A stretch of 64,000 nucleotides of DNA, taken from contig NZ_CP048265.1 in the NCBI RefSeq assembly GCF_019469205.1, positions 2,480,001 to 2,544,000 on the forward strand. The letters run 5' to 3'. This DNA comes from Gilliamella sp. ESL0405. Its GTDB lineage: Bacteria; Pseudomonadota; Gammaproteobacteria; Enterobacterales; Orbaceae. The notes beneath the pieces are model-generated. The model saw nothing but the letters and a program-made list of their open reading frames with translations, was not told the origin of the DNA and made no database searches. The first letter of the stretch is position 1. Each line of letters begins with the position of its first letter. Shown one piece after another: positions 41,550-51,226 of the stretch. The position numbers and the translations under genes were made by a program.

Positions 41550-42467
41550 ATGAGTCTGGCAAAATTTAAAGGAATATTCCCACCCGTTCCGACAATCGTC
41601 GATAAACACGGGGATCTTGATAAAAAAGGGATGGCTAATTTATTAGATCATCTGATTAACAATGAAGCTGACGGAGTTTTGATTTTAGGTAGCGGTGGTG
41701 AGTTTTGTCATATGCCACCTAAACTCCGATTTGAAGTGGCTGAATTTGCGGTTAAGCATATCAAGCAACGTATTCCGGTCATGATTGGTATATCCAGCCC
41801 GAGTACCAAAGAAACAATTGAATACGGTCAACATGCAGCTCAAATCGGCGCTGATGCCGTTTTAGTTGTCAATCCTTATTATGCTTTATTGAATAGTGAG
41901 GCAATTTATCACCATTATAAAACTGTCGCTGAAAATATTAATATACCGATCCTACTTTACAATTTCCCCGCATTAACCGGTCAAGATATTGGTATAGATA
42001 TCATTACCCGATTGGCAAAGGATGTGCCAAATATTATCGGGCTAAAAGATACCATTGATAACATTAGCCATACACGGGAAGTGATCAACCAAGTGCATGC
42101 TTTCCGGCCTGATTTTATCATCTTCAGTGGATTTGACGAGTATATGCTAGATACGCTGATTTTAGGTGGTCATGGCGGTATTCCGGCTACATTTAACTTT
42201 GCCCCTAAAATTACCAAGGGAATTTATAAAGCGTTCAAGCAAAAGGATTATGAAACCGCATTTACATTACAACGTCAATTAGCAAAATTGATGCCTATTT
42301 ATGCAATTGAAACCCCATTTTTTGCTGTTATTAAACAAGCGATCAAACTCACCGGTATCGATATTTCAACTGAAGTTTTAGCGCCGGTAAAAAAACTACC
42401 AAACAACAAACAAGACTTATTAGTTGAACTATTAAAGTCGGCACAAATTCCTATTATCAATAAATAA
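41550..42467 (+). CDS. DapA-family 2-keto-3-deoxy sugar-acid aldolase
   Basis: A 305-residue class I aldolase started at MSLAKFKGIFPPVPT (AAAGGAG before the ATG). The Schiff-base lysine is in IIGLKDTIDNISH and the catalytic Tyr motif is YNFPALTGQDIG, the pattern of the YagE/YjhH 2-keto-3-deoxy-gluconate/pentonate aldolases. LILGSGGEF supports that group. It would cleave a 2-keto-3-deoxy acid to pyruvate and an aldehyde. First of an operon with the MFS carrier and dehydratase. Confidence 0.88.
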   Translation: MSLAKFKGIFPPVPTIVDKHGDLDKKGMANLLDHLINNEADGVLILGSGGEFCHMPPKLRFEVAEFAVKHIKQRIPVMIGISSPSTKETIEYGQHAAQIGADAVLVVNPYYALLNSEAIYHHYKTVAENINIPILLYNFPALTGQDIGIDIITRLAKDVPNIIGLKDTIDNISHTREVINQVHAFRPDFIIFSGFDEYMLDTLILGGHGGIPATFNFAPKITKGIYKAFKQKDYETAFTLQRQLAKLMPIYAIETPFFAVIKQAIKLTGIDISTEVLAPVKKLPNNKQDLLVELLKSAQIPIINK

Positions 42468-42481
42468 TTGGAGGGATCCAT

Positions 42482-43750
42482 ATGAATAATATTGAAAATA
42501 AAACCATTCCTAAAGGTCGTTGGAAACATATCATTCCAGCAACCATTTTGGTGTATATAGTGGCATACATGGACAGAACCAATATTGCCATTGGTATTGC
42601 AGGCGGAATGAATAAAGATTTAGGTATGACAGCATCGTTTGCCGGTCTTGTCGCAGGAATCTTTTTCATTGGTTATATCTTTTTACAAATTCCGGGTGGT
42701 CAAATAGCTGAACGATACAGCGCCAAAAAATTTATTGCATGGACGATTGTTGTTTGGGGAGGTTTTGCGGCGATAACAGGGTTTGTGCGTGATCCGATTC
42801 AACTACTAATCATCCGTTTTATATTGGGAGTTGCTGAAGGTGGCGTTTATCCGGCTATATTAGCATTAATTGGGCATTGGTTTCCTAACCATGAAAGAGC
42901 TAGAGCAATAGCGTTTTTCCAAATGAATTTAGCGGCAGCATCTATTATTACCGGTCCGTTATCTGGCTGGTTAATTGAAGTTTGGGGCTGGAGAGAGATG
43001 TTTATCATTGAAGGCATTATCTCGTTAGCATTGCTGTTTGTTTGGATGCCACTGGTTTGTGATTATCCACATCAAGCTAAATGGCTCGATCCAAAAGAAC
43101 TCGATTGGTTAAATCAACAATTTGCCAAAGATAAAGCGCTGATAAAATTAGATGATAAAGCCAGTGTCAAAACCGTATTAAGCAGTATCAACTTATGGAA
43201 ACTGGTGGCCATCTATTTCTTCTTCCAAATCGGTTTTTACGGTTTTGCCCTTTGGATGCCAATGTTAATTAAACAATTGACCGGTAGTGGTATGTCTATT
43301 GTAGGGCTATTAACCGCAGCGCCATACATTTTATGTATTTTCGGACAATATTATATTGCCAAATTATGTGACCAAACATTGAATCGTAGACTCTATACCG
43401 CCATTCCAATGATTGGATTTGCGATATGTTTAACGTTATCAATATTATTAGAAAATTACACTTGGCTGGCTTATGGAATGATGGTTTTATGTGGCTTTTT
43501 CCTACAAGCGTATGCCGGTCCATTTTGGACTTTACCCCCATTATTATTCCCGGCAAATGTGTTAGGCGGAGTACGAGGAACAATCAATGCGCTAGGTAAT
43601 CTAGGCGGATTTATCGGTCCATACCTTGTTGGTTTATTAACCGTAACTGTAAGTAAAAATGCAGGATTGTATACCTTAGTTGGGGCGTTAATTATGGCAA
43701 TACTGTTATTGTTCACGCTACCGGCTATCACCGCAAAACCAACAAAATAA
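42482..43750 (+). CDS. MFS sugar-acid transporter (ACS family)
   Basis: A 422-residue, 12-helix major facilitator of the anion:cation symporter family. Motifs [35 protein letters not shown] and [21 protein letters not shown] are typical of carriers for galactonate, glucarate and related acids. GGAGG lies seven bases before the ATG, 14 bp after the aldolase. It probably imports the substrate of the cluster. Confidence 0.87.
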   Translation: MNNIENKTIPKGRWKHIIPATILVYIVAYMDRTNIAIGIAGGMNKDLGMTASFAGLVAGIFFIGYIFLQIPGGQIAERYSAKKFIAWTIVVWGGFAAITGFVRDPIQLLIIRFILGVAEGGVYPAILALIGHWFPNHERARAIAFFQMNLAAASIITGPLSGWLIEVWGWREMFIIEGIISLALLFVWMPLVCDYPHQAKWLDPKELDWLNQQFAKDKALIKLDDKASVKTVLSSINLWKLVAIYFFFQIGFYGFALWMPMLIKQLTGSGMSIVGLLTAAPYILCIFGQYYIAKLCDQTLNRRLYTAIPMIGFAICLTLSILLENYTWLAYGMMVLCGFFLQAYAGPFWTLPPLLFPANVLGGVRGTINALGNLGGFIGPYLVGLLTVTVSKNAGLYTLVGALIMAILLLFTLPAITAKPTK

Positions 43751-43778
43751 AAAAATTAAAACTGCATTGGAGGATATT

Positions 43779-45491
43779 ATGCAACAGAAATGTAAATTTG
43801 CCAGGGATCTATGGTCACAATTAGACGCATTACGAATGGGAATGAATTATACCGTTGAAGATACTGAAAAACCACAAGTGCTAATTGACGACTGTTATGG
43901 AGAAAGCCACCCCGGAAGTTATCACCTCGATAGTTTAGGTTATGAAGTTATGCTTGGTGTACATGAGCGGGGTGGACGCTCTGTACGTAGTCATGTCACC
44001 GATATATGTGACGGCTGGGGGCAAGGTCACGACGGCATGAATTATATACTAGCATCAAGAGAAGCTATCGCAAATATGGTCGAAATTCATGGATCGGTCA
44101 TACCCTATGATGCCGCGGTACTTATTTCAAGTTGTGATAAATCTGTACCGGCTCATCTTATTGCCGCAGCACGACTTGATATACCATTAGTGCATGTTCC
44201 GGGCGGATCAATGCGCCCTGCTCCCAATATGACAACCTCAGACTTAGGCGGTGCCACTGCACAATATAAAAAAGGCGAGATTGATATTAAACAAATTCAA
44301 ACCTTACAAAGATGTGGTTGTCCTACCGCTGGGGCATGTCAATTTATGGGTACCGCAAGTACCATGCAATGTATGTCCGAAGCGCTGGGATTAGCCCTTC
44401 CGGGAAGTGCATTAGCGCCATCGACCATGTCTGAAATTCGAAGAATGGCCAGGTCGGCCGGACACCATGCCATGTATCTAGCCAAAGAAGGGATAACAGC
44501 AGGTAAAATCCTTACACCCGCAGCATTTGAAAATGCCATAAAAGTCCACGCAGCAATCAGTGGTAGTACCAATGCGCTCATTCACTTACCGGCAATTGCC
44601 CATGCAGCAGGCTTCGAGTTAACAGCAGATGTCTTTGATCGAATCAACAATACCGTACCTTACCTCACCAATGTACAACCTAGCGGACAATATGTCACCG
44701 AATTATTATGGTTCGCCGGCGGTATCCCTATGGTGCAATGGATGATTAAAGACTTACTTGATCTGGATGTCATGACCGTGACCGGACATTCATTAGGTGA
44801 TAATTTGGAAATGATGCAGCAAACCGGTTTCTTTGACCGAAATTTGGGCTATTTGCATAATTACAAATTACAACGAAATGATTTAATCCGCCAACCTAAC
44901 CAAGAAAAAATGGGATCTATCGCCGTCTTAAAAGGCAATATTGCTCCGGACGGTGCCGTTATCAAATACACGGCTTGTAGTGCTGATATGCATAAACATA
45001 CAGGACCGGCAAAAGTTTATAATTCTGAAGAAGCCGCTCAAGAAGCTATTATTAATAATCGGGTTAACCCTGGCGATGTTATTTTTATCTGTTATGAAGG
45101 ACCAAAAGGATCAGGTGCGCCAGAAATGCTAATGACCACGGATGCGATTGTCTTTGATAAACGTCTCAATGGAAGTGTTGCGTTGATCACTGACGGTCGT
45201 TTTTCAGGTGCGACACATGGGCCATGTATTGGTCATGTATCGCCGGAAGCGGCTGAAGGCGGTCCAATTGCCCTTGTTGAAGATAATGATATTGTCGAAA
45301 TTGATGTCCACGCAAGAAAACTCAATATTATTGGTATTAATGGCGAAATGAAATCTGCACAAGAAATTGCTGAAATATTTTCTCAACGAAAACAACAATG
45401 GACGCCACCGGATTATTCCAACCGAAAAGGCGTGTTTAAGCAATATACCCAAAAAGCTAAATCATTAATGGCGGGTGCATATATAGAATAA
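43779..45491 (+). CDS. IlvD/Edd-family sugar-acid dehydratase
   Basis: A 570-residue iron-sulfur dehydratase started at [20 protein letters not shown] overlaps an earlier in-frame TTG and sits five bases before this ATG. Cluster ligands fall in [12 protein letters not shown] and [18 protein letters not shown]. The C-terminal domain has [20 protein letters not shown]. It lacks the length of the YjhG/YagF xylonate dehydratases (about 655 residues) and is closer to IlvD-type aldonate dehydratases. With the aldolase it forms a non-phosphorylative aldonate pathway. The substrate is open: xylonate, arabinonate, gluconate or fuconate. Confidence 0.85.
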   Translation: MQQKCKFARDLWSQLDALRMGMNYTVEDTEKPQVLIDDCYGESHPGSYHLDSLGYEVMLGVHERGGRSVRSHVTDICDGWGQGHDGMNYILASREAIANMVEIHGSVIPYDAAVLISSCDKSVPAHLIAAARLDIPLVHVPGGSMRPAPNMTTSDLGGATAQYKKGEIDIKQIQTLQRCGCPTAGACQFMGTASTMQCMSEALGLALPGSALAPSTMSEIRRMARSAGHHAMYLAKEGITAGKILTPAAFENAIKVHAAISGSTNALIHLPAIAHAAGFELTADVFDRINNTVPYLTNVQPSGQYVTELLWFAGGIPMVQWMIKDLLDLDVMTVTGHSLGDNLEMMQQTGFFDRNLGYLHNYKLQRNDLIRQPNQEKMGSIAVLKGNIAPDGAVIKYTACSADMHKHTGPAKVYNSEEAAQEAIINNRVNPGDVIFICYEGPKGSGAPEMLMTTDAIVFDKRLNGSVALITDGRFSGATHGPCIGHVSPEAAEGGPIALVEDNDIVEIDVHARKLNIIGINGEMKSAQEIAEIFSQRKQQWTPPDYSNRKGVFKQYTQKAKSLMAGAYIE

Positions 45492-45500
45492 CAATAACAC

Positions 45501-45532
45501 AAAGTGCCACCTATCAACATTCGTGGCACTTT
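45501..45532 (+). terminator. Hairpin after cluster 1 operon
   Basis: AAAGTGCCAC (45501-45510) pairs perfectly with GTGGCACTTT (45523-45532) with a 12-nt loop, 10 bp past the dehydratase stop. The T-tail is short. Confidence 0.6.
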
Positions 45533-45793
45533 AAGTCAAGATCGTATTTACAGTAGGCAACAGCGATAAAATACCGCCCATAGCGATATAGAAGATCCTA
45601 TCGGCAAACAGATACTAAATAAATGCAGCGTATTGATACAAACTTTTTAAAACGGTTTAGCCGATAAAACCTTAAATAGAAACAGATCTACTAAAAATGA
45701 TCTTATTTGTTACCACTAAATCGATTCTAACTAAAACCAATTTAATTTAAGACAAAACACAAACAAAAAATTTAATCAATCAAACTTGCTGAA
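45533..45793. other. Intergenic region before rhmR operators
   Basis: AT-rich gap of about 260 bp between the cluster 1 hairpin and the first operator. No gene, repeat or clear promoter is visible in this part. Confidence 0.45.
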
Positions 45794-45839
45794 ATTCCTC
45801 TATATTGGAATAACAACAAAAATTCCAATATAGAGGAAT
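45794..45839. promoter_or_regulatory. Paired RhmR-type operators in an inverted repeat
   Basis: Two perfect inverted 18-bp copies, ATTCCTCTATATTGGAAT (45794-45811) and its complement (45822-45839), are 10 bp apart. Each copy also has its own dyad ATTCC-N8-GGAAT. A third related site occurs at 45930-45949. The repeated design before an IclR gene and its dehydratase points to cooperative regulator binding. Confidence 0.7.
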
Positions 45840-45864
45840 AACCATTTGTTAATTATAGATTTTT

Positions 45865-45880
45865 TATGATCAAGTTCACA
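45865..45880. promoter_or_regulatory. CRP-like site before rhmR
   Basis: TATGA-N6-TCACA matches the CRP core at nine of ten positions. It lies 90 bp before rhmR, between the operator pair and the promoter-proximal operator. Confidence 0.5.
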
Positions 45881-45929
45881 ATTATGCAATCAAATAGTTG
45901 TTCCGGAATTTGATAATCGTAAAATCGAC

Positions 45930-45968
45930 TTATCCAATATACAGGATAAAAGTACAATATATGGGAAT
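45930..45968. promoter_or_regulatory. Promoter-proximal RhmR-type operator
   Basis: TTATCCAATATACAGGATAA (45930-45949) repeats the pattern of the upstream pair (TCCAATATA core, GGA partner). A further half-like site, AATATATGGGAAT, reaches to 45968, just before the rhmR ATG at 45971. Such placement would allow self-repression. Confidence 0.6.
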
Positions 45969-45970
45969 GT

Positions 45971-46729
45971 ATGTCTAAAGTACCCGCTTTACAAAGAACA
46001 GTTAAAATTCTGACTTTAATCGCTTCTAAAGGAAAGTGTAGTGCCGCCGAAATAATCAGTAATCTACAAATACCTAAGAGCTCCGCTTATCTATTATTAG
46101 AAGAACTAAAATCGTATCAATTTATCAAACAAGATCAGAACGGTGATTATTTTTTATGGATAAAATTAGTTGAGTTAGGTGAACTGGCTTCAAATTGTTT
46201 TGATATAAGAGAAATAGCCAAAAAACATCTTGCCCGATTAACCAATCACACCGGGCTTTTAACTCATCTGGGCATTTTAGACAACAATACCGCTTACTAT
46301 ATTTTGAAATGTGAATCACACAGCACAATCAGTGTGCGTTCTTATGTCGGCAAACAAGTATCCCTTTATCGTTCCGGCGTCGGAAAATGCTTATTAGCAT
46401 TCCAACCTAGTGAAAAAATAGCCGAAATTGTTAAGCAACTGTCCTTCGAACAAAAAACCGCAAATACAATCATGACCACCAGCGCCTTACATACAGAATT
46501 AGCAAAGATTCGTCAACAAGGCTGTAGTTTTGATAATCAAGAGGATTATATCAATATAAGATGTATAGCTGCTCCCATATTTAATGCACAAAACAATATC
46601 GCAGCGGCCATATCTGCTGTAGGAACAACATTTCAAATAACCGATAAAGTCATACCGGAAATCACAACTAAAATTAAGGAGTGTGCAAAAGATATCTCAA
46701 AAGAGTTGGGCTGTCTTATGTACGAATAA
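45971..46729 (+). CDS. rhmR: IclR family regulator of the rhamnonate cluster
   Basis: A 252-residue IclR regulator with an N-terminal winged helix (CSAAEIISNLQIPKSSAYLL near residues 21-40) and a C-terminal effector domain (SVRSYVGKQVSLYRSGVGKCLLAF, DNQEDYINIRCIAAPIF). It occupies the position of E. coli rhmR (yfaX) beside rhmD, rhmT and rhmA. It shares many positions with the IclR protein at 39.4 kb, so the two clusters may have related effectors. The symbol is by context. Confidence 0.82.
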   Translation: MSKVPALQRTVKILTLIASKGKCSAAEIISNLQIPKSSAYLLLEELKSYQFIKQDQNGDYFLWIKLVELGELASNCFDIREIAKKHLARLTNHTGLLTHLGILDNNTAYYILKCESHSTISVRSYVGKQVSLYRSGVGKCLLAFQPSEKIAEIVKQLSFEQKTANTIMTTSALHTELAKIRQQGCSFDNQEDYINIRCIAAPIFNAQNNIAAAISAVGTTFQITDKVIPEITTKIKECAKDISKELGCLMYE

Positions 46730-46756
46730 TTTTTGTAACACAAAAGGAGAAAGTAG

Positions 46757-47962
46757 ATGAAACTACCTAAAATAAAAGAAATAAGGGCTTATTTTATGGG
46801 AGGAGCAACCGCCGAAAAAGGGAGCGGCGGGGCAGACTATCACGATCAGGGCGGCCACCACTGGATCGACGACCATATCGCCACGCCAATGAGTAAGTAT
46901 AAAGAGTATGAACAATCGCGTCAATCTTTTGGTATTAATGTCCTTGGCACACTGATTGTTGAAGTTGAAGCTGATAATGGTCAAACAGGATTTGCCGTAT
47001 CAACCGGCGGAGAAATGGGATGTTTTATTGTAGAAAAACACCTAAATCGATTTGTTGAAGGAAAATGTGTTTCTGATATCAAATTAATTCATGATCAAAT
47101 GCTCAACGCAACCATGTATTACGCCGGATCGGGTGGATTAGTGATGAACACCATATCGTGCGTTGATCTTGCCCTTTGGGATCTGTTTGGAAAAGTCACG
47201 GATCTGCCTGTATACAAGTTATTAGGCGGTGCCGTCCGTGATGAAATTCAATTTTATGCAACCGGCGCTCGTCCGGATTTAGCCAAATCAATGGGATTTA
47301 TTGGCGGTAAGATGCCAACGCATTGGGGACCGCATGACGGTGATCAAGGAATAGAGAAAGATGCGCAAATGGTTGCCCAAATGCGTAAAGCATGCGGTGA
47401 AGATTTTTGGTTAATGCTAGATTGCTGGATGAGTCAAGATGTCAACTATGCAACAAAACTCGCTCACGCATGTGCGCCTTATAACTTAAAATGGATCGAA
47501 GAGTGTTTACCTCCCCAACAATATGAAGGATACCGGGAATTAAAACGCAATGCCCCACCGGGAATGATGGTCACATCCGGTGAACATCATGGAACAATTC
47601 AATCATTTAGAACATTATCTGAAACAGGTATTGATATCATGCAACCCGATGTTGGCTGGTGTGGCGGTTTAACCACGTTACTGGAAATTGCAGCCATTGC
47701 AAAATCAAAAGGACAACTGGTTGTGCCTCATGGTTCATCGGTGTATTCCCACCATGCAGTAATAACATTTACCAATACCCCATTTAGTGAATTTTTAATG
47801 ACAAGCCCCGATTGTTCAACGCTACGCCCTCAATTTGATCCAATACTGATTGATGAGCCTGTTCCTGTGAATGGAAGAATTCATAAATCAGTGCTTGATA
47901 AACCGGGTTTTGGTGTTGAATTAAATCGTGAATGTAAATTCATTCGTCCTTATTCTCATTAA
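46757..47962 (+). CDS. rhmD: L-rhamnonate dehydratase
   Basis: A 401-residue enolase-superfamily (mandelate racemase group) enzyme that converts L-rhamnonate to 2-keto-3-deoxy-L-rhamnonate. It is very similar along its length to E. coli Rhm[19 protein letters not shown] at the N-terminus, metal ligands in [19 protein letters not shown] and TSGEHHG, and the His loop [14 protein letters not shown]. It lies 27 bp after rhmR with AAGGAGA before the ATG. Confidence 0.96.
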   Translation: MKLPKIKEIRAYFMGGATAEKGSGGADYHDQGGHHWIDDHIATPMSKYKEYEQSRQSFGINVLGTLIVEVEADNGQTGFAVSTGGEMGCFIVEKHLNRFVEGKCVSDIKLIHDQMLNATMYYAGSGGLVMNTISCVDLALWDLFGKVTDLPVYKLLGGAVRDEIQFYATGARPDLAKSMGFIGGKMPTHWGPHDGDQGIEKDAQMVAQMRKACGEDFWLMLDCWMSQDVNYATKLAHACAPYNLKWIEECLPPQQYEGYRELKRNAPPGMMVTSGEHHGTIQSFRTLSETGIDIMQPDVGWCGGLTTLLEIAAIAKSKGQLVVPHGSSVYSHHAVITFTNTPFSEFLMTSPDCSTLRPQFDPILIDEPVPVNGRIHKSVLDKPGFGVELNRECKFIRPYSH

Positions 47963-47964
47963 TG

Positions 47965-48054
47965 ATATGAAGAAAAAAACGATTGTTGATTAATGATTGC
48001 AGTTTTACAAAAACGTTAAAACTGCAATGTAAGATCCAATAATCTTCTTCATAT
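47965..48054 (+). other. Nested inverted repeats between rhmD and rhmT
   Basis: An inner stem of perfect 12-bp arms ATTGCAGTTTTA (47996-48007) and TAAAACTGCAAT (48017-48028) lies inside outer 10-bp arms ATATGAAGAA (47965-47974) and TTCTTCATAT (48045-48054). The structure precedes rhmT by about 45 bp. It has no T-run; it could stabilise or attenuate the transcript between enzyme and transporter genes. Confidence 0.6.
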
Positions 48055-48100
48055 GAACACTATCTACATCTCTATCATATGTATGGAGAGGGGGGTTTTT

Positions 48101-49366
48101 ATGTCTAATATTCTTGAAAAAGCGGTAAGTAAAACCCGTTTAAGACTTGTACCATTTATGTTAGTGCTTTATGTATTAGCTTTTTTAGATCGTGCAAATA
48201 TTGGTTTTGCTAAATCTGCCTATCAAATAGATACCGGACTAAGTAACGAAGCATTTGCGCTTGGCGCCGGAATATTCTTCGTCGCTTATGCTTTTTTAGG
48301 TGCACCGGCCAATTTATTAATGCGCAAATTTGGCGCCCGCTATTGGATTGGTGGAACAACTTTAGTATGGGGTTTTTTATCCGCAGCAATGGCTTATGCA
48401 GATTGTGAATGGAAATTCTTAGCGGTACGGGTACTACTGGGTATGGCTGAAGCGGGCTTCTTCCCCGGTATGATCTACTTAACTTCGCAATGGTTTCCGC
48501 AAAAGTATCGTGCCGGAATAATGGGGCTATTTTATATGGGAGCACCTTTAGCGCTCACATTTGGATCACCGCTATCCGGCGCTTTGTTAGAAATGCATGG
48601 CTTTTTAGATCGCCCGGGTTGGTACTGGATGTTTATTATCGAAGGCGTGCTTGCCGTGATAGCCGGTGTTATCACCTTCCTTTATCTTGATGACAACATC
48701 AGTGATGCCAGATTTCTCAATGAAAATGAAAAACAGGCATTACAAGCAAAATTATCATCCGAAGAAAGTGTAAAAACGACATCTAAAATAATCGATGCTA
48801 TCAGTAATATTACCGTTTGGCATCTGGCCATTATCTACATGATAATTCAAATAAGTGTTTATGGACTTATTTTCTTTTTACCCACTCAAGTTGCCCAATT
48901 AATGGGAACAACGGTTGGATTTAAAGCATCTTTAGTGGCAGCCATTCCATGGATTGCCGCACTATTTGGCACTTATTTTATTCCGCGATATTCTGACAAA
49001 GTAGGCGAACGACGAAATATCGCCGCAATAACCCTACTCATCGCCGGTTTAGGCATCGGGATTTCAGCCCTTGCCAGCCCTACCATTGCAATTATTGCGC
49101 TGTGTTTTGCCGCTATTGGTTTTATTGCCGTGCAACCTGTTTTTTGGACGATACCAACTAATCTGTTATCCGGCGCAGCGCTTGCCGCTGGTATCGGCTT
49201 TATCAACATGTTTGGTGCATTTGGTGGTTTTTTTGCGCCAATTATCCGTGTAAAAGCCGAAACAGTTTTTAATAACAATATGGCTGGTTTACTCACTTTG
49301 GCGTTAATCACGATAATCGGTACCTTAACCATATTTATGCTAAAACAGACTAACAAAAATAGTTAA
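48101..49366 (+). CDS. rhmT: MFS L-rhamnonate transporter
   Basis: A 421-residue, 12-helix MFS carrier closely resembling E. coli RhmT (YfaV): LYVLAFLDRANIGFAK, YQIDTGLSNEAFALGAGIFF and RLPFMLV-like N-terminal helix. I start at MSNILEKAVSKTRLR because AGAGGGGGG lies five bases before that ATG; the longer frame upstream is AT-rich leader. It should import L-rhamnonate for RhmD. Confidence 0.92.
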   Translation: MSNILEKAVSKTRLRLVPFMLVLYVLAFLDRANIGFAKSAYQIDTGLSNEAFALGAGIFFVAYAFLGAPANLLMRKFGARYWIGGTTLVWGFLSAAMAYADCEWKFLAVRVLLGMAEAGFFPGMIYLTSQWFPQKYRAGIMGLFYMGAPLALTFGSPLSGALLEMHGFLDRPGWYWMFIIEGVLAVIAGVITFLYLDDNISDARFLNENEKQALQAKLSSEESVKTTSKIIDAISNITVWHLAIIYMIIQISVYGLIFFLPTQVAQLMGTTVGFKASLVAAIPWIAALFGTYFIPRYSDKVGERRNIAAITLLIAGLGIGISALASPTIAIIALCFAAIGFIAVQPVFWTIPTNLLSGAALAAGIGFINMFGAFGGFFAPIIRVKAETVFNNNMAGLLTLALITIIGTLTIFMLKQTNKNS

Positions 49367-49420
49367 TAAACTGAGCTTATTGATTTTATCAATAAGCTCC
49401 TAAAAATTTGGAATAACACA

Positions 49421-50227
49421 ATGAAAAATTTATTGGAAAACGAATTTAAACAACAAATTACAAAGGGAAATTTACAAATTGGGCTTTGGTTATCGTCCGC
49501 AACATCCTATATGGCTGAAATTGCAGCCACATCACAATATGACTGGTTGCTTATTGACGGTGAGCATGCACCAAACACCGCACAAACACTACTGACACAA
49601 CTTCAAGCAATTGCTCCATATAAAGCGCATCCGGTCGTACGCCCTTTAGAAGGTCAGCAATCGAATATTAAACAGATTTTAGATATTGGCTCACAAACAT
49701 TATTAATTCCCATGGTCGAAACGGCCAAACAAGCTAAAGAAATCGTTTCAGCAACACGTTATCCGCCGGAAGGGATTCGCGGTGTTGGGGCGAGCGTGGC
49801 AAGAGCCGCCCGGTGGGGAAAAATTGAAAACTACATGCAAAAAGTGAACGATTCGCTTTGCCTGCTGGTGCAAGTAGAAAGTAAAAAAGCATTAGAAAAT
49901 CTCGATGAAATTGTGATGACTGACGGCATTGACGGGGTATTTATTGGTCCAGCCGATTTGTCCGCCTCCTTAGGTTATCCCGACAATGCAGGACATGAAG
50001 AAGTGCAAAAAATCATTGAAAAAACGATCAAAAGAATTAGGCAATTAGGTAAAGCGGCAGGATTTTTAGCGGTCGATATCGAAATGGCCAAAAAATGTAT
50101 TTCATGGGGAGCAAATTTCGTCGCCGTTGGTGTAGATACCATGCTGTATATGCAAGCGCTTGATGAAAGATTAAGCCACTTTAAACAGCTAGAAAAAACA
50201 AATCAATCATCTAATGTTTCTTATTAA
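49421..50227 (+). CDS. rhmA: 2-keto-3-deoxy-L-rhamnonate aldolase
   Basis: A 268-residue class II (metal-dependent) HpcH/HpaI-family aldolase that splits 2-keto-3-deoxy-L-rhamnonate to pyruvate and L-lactaldehyde. It matches E. coli RhmA (YfaU) along its length: the general base His in [13 protein letters not shown], metal ligands in [13 protein letters not shown] and [19 protein letters not shown]. Last gene of the rhm cluster. The lactaldehyde formed could be handled by the Fe-ADH at 40.2 kb. Confidence 0.95.
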   Translation: MKNLLENEFKQQITKGNLQIGLWLSSATSYMAEIAATSQYDWLLIDGEHAPNTAQTLLTQLQAIAPYKAHPVVRPLEGQQSNIKQILDIGSQTLLIPMVETAKQAKEIVSATRYPPEGIRGVGASVARAARWGKIENYMQKVNDSLCLLVQVESKKALENLDEIVMTDGIDGVFIGPADLSASLGYPDNAGHEEVQKIIEKTIKRIRQLGKAAGFLAVDIEMAKKCISWGANFVAVGVDTMLYMQALDERLSHFKQLEKTNQSSNVSY

Positions 50228-50642
50228 TTAAGAAAGATAGCCAACTTACATAAAAAACAAAGAAAAAAAATAAACCCCAGTCCTATGGGTAAACTCGATT
50301 TTTTTAAATTTGAATAACCAAAAGGCGTCAGTGGGGTTTTTCCTAGGCTTTAACCGTTAATTTTGCTATGCAAATGTGCGAGTAGATCATGGCAGACAAG
50401 CTAAGCACAATTTACTAACACTCATCAACCGTTACGACACAATCGAAAAATAGTTATTGAGTAGCTAAACAACGGCAACAAGCATACAGCCGAAAATACC
50501 CAAATAGAACAATCGAAGTTAATCCAAAAAACCATAAAAATGTATCATTTACCTATGATAATAGCCCCGATATCAATAATGATATCAACGACTGTAACAG
50601 ATAAAATGATTGTGATTGAATAAATGTGAGTGTAAAAAAATA
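50228..50642. other. Intergenic region after rhmA
   Basis: A 415-bp gap. It begins with an AAACCCCA/TGGGGTTT pair (near 50273 and 50330) that could close a long loop. I see only short broken frames and no family I can name. No promoter or clean terminator is evident. Confidence 0.4.
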
Positions 50643-50963
50643 TTATTTAATTTTTTTATTTCTATTAAAAGGATGTCTTATTGTTTCCACCCAATTTGTT
50701 GCAAAAATAGCAGCTATGATAAAAAAGCAAGCTGAATAAAGAATAAAATAATTATCGATTGTGTAAAAAAAAATTTTACGTTCGCTACAAACTGTTATTT
50801 GAAAAAAAACCATTGCATATGTCAATATAATTGCAAATCGGCGTTTCCATCTCAAACTATTATTATATTTATAATCTTTTTCAGTAAAACGCCGAAAATA
50901 ATAACAAATCCAAAGAGTGGTGATTGATATAAAATAATAGATAAAAACAACAATTATTAGCAT
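50643..50963 (-). CDS. Small membrane protein of unknown function
   Basis: I do not recognise this protein of about 106 residues. It has three hydrophobic segments (LIIVVFIYYFISITTLWICY at the N-terminus, one near residues 45-60, one near 73-90), with basic loops and a Lys/Arg-rich C-terminus. The start is an ATG with AAGGA nine bases upstream; a TTG one codon earlier is equally possible. It follows the 75-residue frame by about 20 bp, so the two may be cotranscribed downstream of metA. Confidence 0.5.
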   Translation of the reverse strand: MLIIVVFIYYFISITTLWICYYFRRFTEKDYKYNNSLRWKRRFAIILTYAMVFFQITVCSERKIFFYTIDNYFILYSACFFIIAAIFATNWVETIRHPFNRNKKIK

Positions 50964-50982
50964 CAATAATCATCCTTAAAAT

Positions 50983-51210
50983 TTATTTAATCTCATATTG
51001 TTCACCATTTGGACTTATACAACGATAGTAATGTCCGGGTGCTTCTTCATTTTCATCAAATGTGAGTACGTGAACTATCACACAACTATCAACTAAATTA
51101 CCTACATTCGTGATTTTTTCCGGTTCAGATAGACTTAATAACGATTGATTTATACCTTTATCATAAACAAAAATATTTTTTAAATATCTTCTATTACGGA
51201 CTTTAGCCAA
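50983..51210 (-). CDS. Short ORF of unknown function, possibly a remnant
   Basis: A 75-residue frame that I do not recognise. It opens with TTG (no ATG is available), has no clear ribosome-binding site and has an in-frame stop three codons before the start. It is soluble and acidic in the middle (LTFDENEEAPGHYYRCISPN). It may be translated by coupling to metA, whose stop is 17 bp away, or it may be the tail of a broken gene. Confidence 0.35.
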   Translation of the reverse strand: MAKVRNRRYLKNIFVYDKGINQSLLSLSEPEKITNVGNLVDSCVIVHVLTFDENEEAPGHYYRCISPNGEQYEIK

Positions 51211-51226
51211 ACCATATCATTAAAAA

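Noticed and set aside
50460-50605. Short plus-strand frame of about 45 codons (RKYPNRTIEVNPKNHKN)
   Set aside because: No start codon or ribosome-binding site and no family resemblance.
50228-50642. Insertion-sequence remnant after rhmA
   Set aside because: An 8-bp inverted pair around about 50 nt was tempting, but there is no transposase fragment or target duplication.
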